64,000 nt of DNA, taken from positions 1-64,000 of the forward strand of contig JAWLAG010000001.1 of NCBI GenBank assembly GCA_041395505.1. The letters run 5' to 3'. The DNA is from Steroidobacteraceae bacterium (lineage in GTDB: Bacteria; Pseudomonadota; Gammaproteobacteria; Steroidobacterales; Steroidobacteraceae). Below are positions 55,664 through 64,000 of this stretch, in pieces. The first letter of the stretch is position 1; the number at the start of each line of letters is the position of its first letter. A program made the translations under genes and the position numbers. The notes under the pieces are model-generated. The model was given only the letters and a program-made list of their open reading frames with translations, was not told where the DNA came from and made no database searches.

Positions 55664-56656
55664 ATGACCGAGTGCAGCAGCAACGCGGTGCGTCACGACT
55701 GGAGCGCGGCAGAAGTGGCCGCACTCTTTGATCAGCCGTTTGCCGATCTGATCTTCGTGGCGCAAACAGTGCACCGCCGTCACCATCCAGCCAATCAGGT
55801 GCAGCTTGCCACGCTGTTGTCCGTCAAGACCGGCGGCTGCCCGGAGGATTGCGCCTACTGCCCGCAGAGCCTGCGCCATGACACGGGCGTCGATCGCGAG
55901 CAGACCCTGCCGCTCGAACTCGTCCGCGAACGCGCCAGCGCCGCGAAGGCAGCCGGTGCGACCCGATTCTGTATGGGCGCGGCGTGGCGTTCGCCGAAGA
56001 AGAAGGACCTCGAGCAGATGTGCGCGATGATTCGCGAAGTGCGCGCGCTCGGTCTCGAGAGTTGCGCAACGCTCGGCATGCTCGATTCCGCGCAGGCGCA
56101 GCAGCTGAAAGATGCCGGGCTCGATTACTACAACCACAATATCGACACGTCGCCGCAGTTCTACGGCAACATCATCACCACCCGCGATTTCAGCGACCGC
56201 CTCGATACTTTGCGCGCCGTGCGCGCGGCCGGCCTCGGCGTCTGCTGCGGCGGCATCGTCGGCCTCGGCGAATCGCGCGGCGATCGCGCCGAAATGCTGC
56301 GTACGCTCGCCAACCTCGAGCGTCATCCCGAGAGCGTGCCCATCAACCAGCTGGTGGCGGTACCGGGCACGCCGCTCGCCGATGCACCGCCCGTCGACCC
56401 ACTCGAATTCATTCGCACCATCGCGGTGGCACGCATACTCATGCCGGCAAGCGCGGTGCGCCTGTCGGCAGGTCGCGAGAATATGTCGGACGAGCTGCAG
56501 GCGCTCGCCTTTCTAGCCGGCGCGAACTCCATTTTCTATGGCGAGAAACTCCTCACGACGGGCAATCCGGATGTTGAGCGTGACCGCGGACTGCTCGCGC
56601 GACTTGGCATGCAGGTCGCCGGCCAGACTGCGGCCGAACATGCCGGAGCGCACTGA
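55664..56656 (+). CDS. bioB: Biotin synthase
   Basis: 330 residues. Radical-SAM enzyme inserting sulfur into dethiobiotin. 4Fe-4S motif C59-x3-C63-x2-C66 (CPEDCAYC). 2Fe-2S ligands lie in RFCMGAAWR (split), SCATLGM and GVCCGG, plus Arg in [12 protein letters not shown] before the ATG. First gene of bioBFHCD, overlapping bioF by 17 bp. Confidence 0.97.
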   Translation: MTECSSNAVRHDWSAAEVAALFDQPFADLIFVAQTVHRRHHPANQVQLATLLSVKTGGCPEDCAYCPQSLRHDTGVDREQTLPLELVRERASAAKAAGATRFCMGAAWRSPKKKDLEQMCAMIREVRALGLESCATLGMLDSAQAQQLKDAGLDYYNHNIDTSPQFYGNIITTRDFSDRLDTLRAVRAAGLGVCCGGIVGLGESRGDRAEMLRTLANLERHPESVPINQLVAVPGTPLADAPPVDPLEFIRTIAVARILMPASAVRLSAGRENMSDELQALAFLAGANSIFYGEKLLTTGNPDVERDRGLLARLGMQVAGQTAAEHAGAH

Positions 56657-57827
56657 CGAGCTGCAGCGCTCGCTCGCCGCGCTGTCCGGCAAGGGGCTGC
56701 GACGCGAGCGCGTCATCGCCCGGCATGACAGCACGGGCGGATCGAAACGGTTGCGTGTGGACGGCCGCGACTTCGTCGCTTTCTGCGACAACGATTACCT
56801 GGGGCTCGCCGGCGATCCGCGACTTGCCATCGCATTTCGCGAGGCCAGCGCACGCACCGTGGGGAGCGGCGCCTCCCATTTGATCACCGGCCACGGCCCG
56901 GAGCACGCCGCGCTCGAGGCCGAGCTCGCCGCCTGGCTCGGACGTGAACGAGCGCTGCTCCTGTCGACCGGCTACATGGCTAACCTCGCGGCACAGTGTG
57001 CACTCGCCTCGCGCGGCAAGTTGCTCCTTGCCGACCGGTTGAATCACGCCTCGCTGATCGACGGCGCGCGTTTGTCCGGCGCGCGATTGCGTCGCTATCG
57101 CCACCTGGACGGCGCCCACGCCGCGACACTGGCCGACGCGGACAGGGCGCCGCTGCGACTCATCGCGAGTGACGGCTTGTTCAGCATGGATGGGGACATT
57201 GCACCGGTCGCTGAACTCGCGACACTCGCCAATCGCCATGACGCGTGGCTACTCATCGACGATGCCCATGGCCTCGGGGTGGTAGGAGATGCAGGGCGAG
57301 GCACACTCGAAGCGGCGGGTTGCGAAACAGCGGCGCGCTCACTCGTGCTGGTCGGTACGCTCGGCAAGGCTTTTGGCTGTTTCGGCGCGTTCATCGCCGG
57401 GGAAGCCGCGATGATCGAGTGGCTGGTGCAATCGGCGCGCACCTATATCTATACGACAGCGTTGCCGGAAGCCGTGGCCGCCGCCGCACGTGCGGCGCTC
57501 AAGCTGATCATCGACGAACCCTGGCGACGTGAACGACTGCAGGCGCTCACCGCGCGGTTTCGCCGCCGCGCCCTCGCAGCCGGTTTGCCCTTGAGTGCGA
57601 GCACAACTGCCATACAACCGCTCATCATCGGCTCCGCCGCGCGCGCGGTCGCTGCCAGCGCGGCATTGCGCGAGCGCGGCTATTGGGTGAGCGCCATTCG
57701 ACCACCCACCGTGCCGGCAGGCAGTGCGCGCCTTCGAATTACGTTCGCCGCGACCCATCGCGAGACGGATATCGACGGTCTCGTCGATGCCCTTGCCGAG
57801 TCATTCGCCGAGCCGACGAACGTATGA
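56640..57827 (+). CDS. bioF: 8-amino-7-oxononanoate synthase
   Basis: 395 residues. PLP enzyme joining pimeloyl-ACP/CoA and alanine. PLP lysine K243 in [20 protein letters not shown], and [14 protein letters not shown] 56640 is in the 3' end of bioB. Confidence 0.96.
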   Translation: MPERTDELQRSLAALSGKGLRRERVIARHDSTGGSKRLRVDGRDFVAFCDNDYLGLAGDPRLAIAFREASARTVGSGASHLITGHGPEHAALEAELAAWLGRERALLLSTGYMANLAAQCALASRGKLLLADRLNHASLIDGARLSGARLRRYRHLDGAHAATLADADRAPLRLIASDGLFSMDGDIAPVAELATLANRHDAWLLIDDAHGLGVVGDAGRGTLEAAGCETAARSLVLVGTLGKAFGCFGAFIAGEAAMIEWLVQSARTYIYTTALPEAVAAAARAALKLIIDEPWRRERLQALTARFRRRALAAGLPLSASTTAIQPLIIGSAARAVAASAALRERGYWVSAIRPPTVPAGSARLRITFAATHRETDIDGLVDALAESFAEPTNV

Positions 57828-58568
57828 CGACGCCCCTGGTACTGCTGCACGGCTTCGCATTCAACCGTTGTGTTTTCGACAGTTTGTGCGCGGAACTCAC
57901 GCCCACACGCACCTGCCTTGCACTCGACCTGCCAGGTCATGGCGGGCGCAACGGCGACGCGCTGCCGCGATCGATACACGCACTGCAAGGCGACCTGCAG
58001 GAATACCTGCCACCACAGTGCGATTTGCTCGGTTGGTCACTCGGCGGCCAGGCCGCGCTTGCACTTGCTGCCTCGTGCCCGGAGCGAGTTCGCCGTCTGG
58101 TGCTGGTCACCACCACGCCTCGATTCATCGCCGGGGACGATTGGGCATGGGGCATGGCCAGCGAGGTATTCGCTGATTTTCGCCGCCGCATGCAATGCGA
58201 TCCCGAGGCGACTGTGCGTGACTTTCTCGACCTGTCGTTGCGGGGGAGTCGCGCCGCATCCGCCCAGCGCGCCGAGCTGACCCGCGCCTTGCGCGAGGGC
58301 GGACAGCCAGGCGCGGAGACTCTTGCGGGCGGGCTCGACTTGCTGGCACGGACAGACCTCGCCGCGCTCTGCCCGCGCATTGCGACGCCAGCGCTCATCA
58401 TCAGTGGCGAGTACGATCGCATCACGCCCAGCGCGGCCAGCCGATGGCTGGCGCAGAACCTCGGGTCTGCGCGTCATCTCGAGCTCGCGCGTGCTGCACA
58501 CTGTCCATTTCTTTCGCACGGGCGCGAATTTCTCGGCGCGCTCGAGGCGTTCCTCGGGGAGCGGGATC

Positions 58569-58579
<11 letters not shown>
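57824..58579 (+). CDS. bioH: Pimeloyl-ACP methyl ester esterase
   Basis: 251 residues, alpha/beta hydrolase. Nucleophile S72 in LLGWSLGGQAA, catalytic Asp in SGEYDRITP, and His in RAAHCPF. Removes the methyl ester from pimeloyl-ACP. ATG overlaps bioF TGA (ATGA). BioH plus BioC give the E. coli-type pimelate route. Confidence 0.93.
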
Positions 58580-60112
<1,533 letters not shown>

Positions 60113-60205
60113 GTACAAACCCTAAGTCCATGAGTTGTGGGAAAAAATAGCGGTCTGATACCATGCGGGGCTGGTCAGGCTGCAAGTACTGCAACGATCA
60201 CCTCA

Positions 60206-60685
60206 ATGACATCCGCCGCGTCCGTGCAGATCCGACTGGCACCGCATTGCTCGCTGACGCCGCGGCAGGCCTGGTTTTTCTTCGGCACACTCGGGCTCAC
60301 GACGTTCGCGTTGGCGGGTTTCGTCGCTGCACAGGGCTTCTGGTTGGTATTGCCCTTCGCCGGATTGGAAATCGGCCTGCTGGCGCTGGCCGTCAGGTGG
60401 AGCTTTCAGCGCGCCGCGCAGGTCGAGACGATCACGCTGACCGAAGCCGACATCACGATCGACATAACGGGCGGGCGGGACACCCAGCAGTGCGTATTTC
60501 CCCGGCACTGGACGCGGGTTACACTGCGCGCCGGCGTTTCACCGCTGCACCCGCATGAATTGCGCTTCGAGTCCAAGGGACGCAGTCGGGAAGTAGGTCG
60601 TTTTCTGACGGAATCCGAAAGGCTGGGGCTTGCCCGCCGTCTCGGGGCCCTGGTCGGGCGCATAGACGAATCGCCGGTACTTTGA
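60206..60685 (+). CDS. DUF2244 membrane protein
   Basis: 159 residues. Two membrane helices (about 22-40 and 45-62) then a cytoplasmic domain with HWTRVTLR, LRFESKGRSREVG and GRFLTESERLGLARRLG. DUF2244 genes commonly flank cox operons in proteobacteria, as here, 20 bp before coxB. Role unknown. ATG 60206 (MTSAASVQIRLAP) fits the family start. Confidence 0.8.
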   Translation: MTSAASVQIRLAPHCSLTPRQAWFFFGTLGLTTFALAGFVAAQGFWLVLPFAGLEIGLLALAVRWSFQRAAQVETITLTEADITIDITGGRDTQQCVFPRHWTRVTLRAGVSPLHPHELRFESKGRSREVGRFLTESERLGLARRLGALVGRIDESPVL

Positions 60686-60705
60686 TGTTTTAAGGAATCA
60701 ACCTG

Positions 60706-61617
60706 GTGCTACCGATGCAATCGAACTCAACGCCTCGCCGTGTCCTCACCGTGCTGGTCGCCACCGCGCTGGCATTCACCCTGCCCGCCGCAATGGCGGC
60801 CGACTCCGGCTGGCATCTGCTCAACATGCCGGTTGGCGTCACCGAACTCAGCAGCCAGATCTACGGCTTGCACATGACCATCTTCTGGTGGTGCGTCGCC
60901 ATCGGCATTTTCGTTTTCGGCTGGATGATTCTTGCCCTCGTGCGCTACCGCAAGTCGCAGGGTGCGGTGCCGGACACCAGCATGGTCCATAGCACCAAGG
61001 CGGAGATCATCTGGACCGTGATCCCGGTCGTTATCCTCGTCATCATGGCGATCCCGGCGGCCCGGGTGCTGGTCGAGATCGAAGACGCGACCAAGACCGA
61101 CCTCAACATTCGTGTGACCGGTTATCAGTGGAAGTGGCAATACGAATACGTCGGCGAGGACGTGAGCTTCTTCTCGACACTGCATCGCGACAGCGACGCC
61201 GCGCGTCAGCTCCAATCCGGCATCGACCCGAATTCAATCCCGAACTATCTGCTCGACGTCGACAACCACCTGGTCATCCCGGCCGGCCGAAAGGTTCGGC
61301 TCCTGCTCACTGCCAAGGATGTCATCCATGCCTGGTGGGTGCCCGCCTTCGGCATGAAGAAGGACGCCATACCGGGCTTCATCAACGAACTGTGGATTCG
61401 CGTCGACCCGGCGAAGACCGGTATCTACCGCGGCCAGTGCGCGGAGCTCTGCGGACGCGACCACGGCTTCATGCCCATCGTGGTCGAAGTGAAGAGCCCC
61501 GAAGAATTTGATGCCTGGCTCGCGAGCCGCAAACCCGCGCCGGTCCCCGCTGCAGAACCTGCGGCCGAGGCGACCGTCGCAGCCGCGGCAGCGACTGAGC
61601 CCTCGCCGCAAAGCTGA
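60706..61617 (+). CDS. coxB: Cytochrome c oxidase subunit II
   Basis: 303 residues. Signal peptide, two membrane helices (about 55-80 and 100-125), then the CuA domain with H208, C245, C249, H253 and M256 ([12 protein letters not shown]), and YQWKWQYEY for electron entry. Ala/Pro-rich tail, no heme c motif, so aa3 type. GTG 60706 is chosen for AAGGAA about 9 bp upstream (ATG 60715 is possible). Confidence 0.95.
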   Translation: MLPMQSNSTPRRVLTVLVATALAFTLPAAMAADSGWHLLNMPVGVTELSSQIYGLHMTIFWWCVAIGIFVFGWMILALVRYRKSQGAVPDTSMVHSTKAEIIWTVIPVVILVIMAIPAARVLVEIEDATKTDLNIRVTGYQWKWQYEYVGEDVSFFSTLHRDSDAARQLQSGIDPNSIPNYLLDVDNHLVIPAGRKVRLLLTAKDVIHAWWVPAFGMKKDAIPGFINELWIRVDPAKTGIYRGQCAELCGRDHGFMPIVVEVKSPEEFDAWLASRKPAPVPAAEPAAEATVAAAAATEPSPQS

Positions 61618-61667
61618 TCGAAATCGTTGCAACGCCAAACCGTATAAGTTCAAGCGCAGGATCCACC

Positions 61668-63275
61668 ATGTCTCACCACGAACACACCGCCGCGGCCCAC
61701 GACGACCACGACCACAAACCCCACGGCTGGCGGCGCTGGCTGTTTGCCACCAATCACAAAGACATCGGCACGATGTATCTCATCTTCGCCTGCGCGATGT
61801 TCTTCCTGGGCGGCGCCATGGCGATGGTCATACGCGCCGAGTTGTTCCAGCCCGGGTTGCAGTTCGTCGATCCGCAGTTGTTCAATTCCATGACCACCCT
61901 GCATGCGCTGATCATGATCTTCGGTGGCGTCATGCCGGCCTGGACGGGTTTCGCGAACTGGATGATCCCCATGCAGGTGGGTGCGCCGGATATGGCGCTG
62001 CCCAGGCTCAACAATTTCAGCTTCTGGATACTGCCCTTCGCATTTACGCTGATGATCCTGACCATGTTCGTGCCGGGCGGCGCGCCAGCCGGTGGCTGGA
62101 CGCTCTACCCGCCACTGTCACTGCAGGCAGGCGACGGCTTTCCGCTCACCATATTCGCCATACACCTGATGGGTGCCTCGTCGATCCTCGGCGCCATCAA
62201 CGTCATCGTCACCATCATGAACATGCGCGCCCCGCAGATGGGTCTGCTGCGCATGCCGCTGTTCGTGTGGACCTGGCTGATCACCGCCTATCTCCTGATC
62301 GCGGTGATGCCGGTGCTTGCGGGCGCCGTCACCATGCTGCTCACCGATCACTTCTTCGGCACCAGCTTCTTCAGCGCTGCCGGCGGCGGCGATCCGGTCA
62401 TGTTCCAGCATATCTTCTGGTTCTTCGGCCACCCGGAAGTCTACATTCTGATTCTGCCCGCCTTCGGCATCGTCTCCGAAGTGATCCCGACTTTTTCGCG
62501 CAAGCCGTTGTTCGGCTACGAGTCGATGGTCTATGCCTCGGCGTCCATCGCCTTCCTGTCGTTCATCGTCTGGGCCCACCACATGTTCACGGTGGGCATG
62601 CCACTTGCGGGCCAGCTCTTCTTCATGCTCTCGACCATGCTGATCGCCATACCGACGGGCGTTAAGGTCTTCAACTGGTGCGCAACCATGTGGCGCGGTT
62701 CCATAACCTTCGAACCGCCGATGCTGTTTGCACTCGCCTTCCTGTTCCTGTTCACCATCGGCGGTTTCTCCGGCCTGATGCTCGCGATCACGCCAGCGGA
62801 CTTCCAGTACCACGACACCTATTTCGTGGTCGCGCATTTCCACTATGTGCTGGTGCCCGGCGCGATATTCGCCATCATGGCAGGTACCTATCTGTGGCTG
62901 CCGAAGTGGACCGGCCATATGTACAACCAGACGCTCGCCAAATGGCACTTCTGGCTGTCGGCCATTTTCGTGAACGTGCTGTTCTTCCCGCAGCATTTCC
63001 TCGGCCTCGCCGGCATGCCGCGGCGCATCCCGGACTATGCCGTGCAGTTCACCGACTGGAACATGGTCTCCTCGATCGGCGCCTTTGGCTTCGGTCTGTC
63101 GCAGCTCCTCTTCCCCTACATCATCTGGCGCTGCGTCAAAGGCGGCGAGGCGGTCAAGGCGAAGGTCTGGGAAGGCGCACATGGCCTCGAGTGGGAGCTG
63201 CCCTCGCCGCCACCCTACCACTCCTGGGAGACGCCACCCTCTGGTGCGGTGATCGCCCGCGGAGCGGAGCATTGA
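61668..63275 (+). CDS. coxA: Cytochrome c oxidase subunit I
   Basis: 535 residues, 12 membrane helices. Heme a and heme a3-CuB binuclear centre: [10 protein letters not shown] (CuB His, cross-linked Tyr in the K-channel), AHHMFTVG with two CuB His, and VAHFHYVL with the two heme His. N-terminal His-rich segment [13 protein letters not shown] is probably a metal-binding or linker region. 50 bp after coxB. Confidence 0.96.
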   Translation: MSHHEHTAAAHDDHDHKPHGWRRWLFATNHKDIGTMYLIFACAMFFLGGAMAMVIRAELFQPGLQFVDPQLFNSMTTLHALIMIFGGVMPAWTGFANWMIPMQVGAPDMALPRLNNFSFWILPFAFTLMILTMFVPGGAPAGGWTLYPPLSLQAGDGFPLTIFAIHLMGASSILGAINVIVTIMNMRAPQMGLLRMPLFVWTWLITAYLLIAVMPVLAGAVTMLLTDHFFGTSFFSAAGGGDPVMFQHIFWFFGHPEVYILILPAFGIVSEVIPTFSRKPLFGYESMVYASASIAFLSFIVWAHHMFTVGMPLAGQLFFMLSTMLIAIPTGVKVFNWCATMWRGSITFEPPMLFALAFLFLFTIGGFSGLMLAITPADFQYHDTYFVVAHFHYVLVPGAIFAIMAGTYLWLPKWTGHMYNQTLAKWHFWLSAIFVNVLFFPQHFLGLAGMPRRIPDYAVQFTDWNMVSSIGAFGFGLSQLLFPYIIWRCVKGGEAVKAKVWEGAHGLEWELPSPPPYHSWETPPSGAVIARGAEH

Positions 63276-63394
63276 TCGACGTCGATGCACAACGGACCCG
63301 GCGCGTTCGTCGCAACGCGATGCTGCTCGGTCTGCTGGCCTTCGCTTTCTATGCCGGCTTCATCCTGCTGATGATGGCGCGCGCGCAACCGTGA
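63272..63394 (+). CDS. Small cox-operon membrane protein (cytochrome oxidase small assembly protein-like)
   Basis: 40 residues from TTG 63272, overlapping the coxA TGA (TTGA) and ending in GTGA with ctaG. Basic N terminus ([10 protein letters not shown]) then one membrane helix ([19 protein letters not shown]). Position between coxA and ctaG and the size and topology match the small assembly protein of proteobacterial cox operons. Too short for most gene callers. Confidence 0.65.
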   Translation: MIDVDAQRTRRVRRNAMLLGLLAFAFYAGFILLMMARAQP

Positions 63395-63963
63395 GCGAAC
63401 GAACCAATCCGTCGGTGCGCAAGGCCAACCGCCAGTTGCTGGCGCGGCTCCTGATGATGACGCTCGGCAGCTTCGCCTTTGGTTTCGCACTGGTGCCGCT
63501 CTATAGCGTGCTTTGCGACCTCACCGGCTTCGGCGACCAGACGCAACTTGCGCAGGCGGCGAATTCGCCTGTGGCCGGACGCATCGATGAGCGTCGCGAT
63601 GTGACGGTGGAGTTCATGACCCAGCTGCCGAGCGTCGGCAATTTCGAATTCACGCCGGTGCAGAAGTCGATTGATGTGCACCCCGGCGCGCTCAACGAAG
63701 CCGAGTTCATCGTGCGAAACCTCACCGGTCAGGACACTGTCACCCAGGCAGTGCCCAATATCACGCCCGGCCTCGCCGCGGGCTATCTGCGCAAAACCGA
63801 GTGTTTCTGTTTCACGCCGCAGCGATTCGCAGCCGGCGAGACCCGCCGCCTCAAGGTGCGATTTTTCATCGATCCGGCACTCCCCGATTATCTGGATCGC
63901 CTGACGCTCTCCTACACGCTGTACGACCAGTCGACCCTGATGGGCGCGGCTGGCAGCAATTAG
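63391..63963 (+). CDS. ctaG: Cytochrome c oxidase assembly protein CtaG/Cox11
   Basis: 190 residues. One N-terminal membrane helix (about 18-40), then a periplasmic copper-binding domain with the conserved CFCF motif (KTECFCFTPQ). Delivers Cu to CuB of CoxA. GTG 63391 overlaps the small cox gene's TGA. Confidence 0.96.
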   Translation: MSERTNPSVRKANRQLLARLLMMTLGSFAFGFALVPLYSVLCDLTGFGDQTQLAQAANSPVAGRIDERRDVTVEFMTQLPSVGNFEFTPVQKSIDVHPGALNEAEFIVRNLTGQDTVTQAVPNITPGLAAGYLRKTECFCFTPQRFAAGETRRLKVRFFIDPALPDYLDRLTLSYTLYDQSTLMGAAGSN

Positions 63964-63986
63964 TGCTTTCGTAAAGGGAAATCTAC

Positions 63987-64000
63987 ATGGCTGACGCTCA
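63987..64000 (+). CDS. 5' end of the next cox-operon gene, probably subunit III (partial)
   Basis: ATG at 63987 with AAAGGGAAA 6-13 bp upstream gives MADA then is cut by the window end. Position after ctaG is where coxC (subunit III) sits in this operon type. Identification is by context only. Confidence 0.45.

Noticed and set aside
55477..55683. Longer comF start sites (55536, 55683)
   Set aside because: They would run through the BirA-type dyad, and the longest into bioB. No RBS is evident and the zinc finger would be far from the N terminus.

Overview
The window is high-GC bacterial chromosome. It most likely comes from a gammaproteobacterium of the Xanthomonadales/Nevskiales/Steroidobacterales type. 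That placement is inferred from gene content and order: pilMNOPQ followed by aroK-aroB, the hemW-rdgB-rph / yicC-gmk-rpoZ-spoT-ridA-recG block, ubiC-ubiA, a bioBFHCD operon, and a cytochrome aa3 oxidase operon with ctaG. Nearly all of the sequence is coding, genes are tightly packed, and at least thirteen gene pairs share a 4-bp stop/start overlap, often with TTG or GTG starts. No rRNA, tRNA, CRISPR array or insertion sequence was recognised.

Layout. 0-2.1 kb: an integron integrase gene (intI) at the left edge, with a LexA (SOS) box inside its promoter and two direct repeats in the presumed attI region. Its cassette array, if present, lies off the left edge. The intI 3' end runs antisense into a GNAT gene that follows a MAPEG-family membrane protein gene. 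2.1-9.3 kb: a minus-strand operon of a TonB-dependent receptor, a ChaN-like (heme-binding family) PDZ protein and a 1138-residue M1-M28-PDZ double peptidase. 9.5-14.3 kb: a divergent plus-strand set of a beta-propeller lipoprotein, a TauD-type dioxygenase, an MFS transporter and an SSS symporter. 14.3-24.2 kb: mixed accessory genes (methyltransferase, lipoproteins, DUF937-OmpA fusion, FAD monooxygenase, rimO, LysM protein, GFA protein, carboxylesterase, DUF1864-like protein). 24.3-36.6 kb: glmS, pyrF, dgt, aroB, aroK, a TPR/metalloprotease-like protein and pilQPONM, all on the minus strand.

36.8-46.8 kb: mrcA (PBP1A) and a conserved unknown on plus, then gltA, an M48 protease, rpmE, hemW, rdgB, rph and a PP2C phosphatase on minus. 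A 90-bp palindromic element lies between the unknown gene and gltA. The 335-bp rpmE-hemW gap carries three consensus DnaA boxes, one near-consensus box and an AT-rich tract, so it looks like a replication-origin-type region. 46.9-64 kb is almost all plus strand: yicC-gmk-rpoZ-spoT-ridA-recG-ubiC-ubiA, convergent comF, bioBFHCD behind a BirA-type operator, then a DUF2244 gene, coxB, coxA, a 40-residue cox-linked protein, ctaG and the first codons of the next gene.

Functional themes are type IV pilus assembly, cell-wall precursor and polymer synthesis (glmS, mrcA), the stringent response (rpoZ/spoT), nucleotide sanitation (rdgB, dgt), biotin synthesis, ubiquinone synthesis and the terminal oxidase it feeds, outer-membrane nutrient uptake with peptidases, and an SOS-controlled integrase. 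All assignments come from reading motifs and context by eye. No database search was run.
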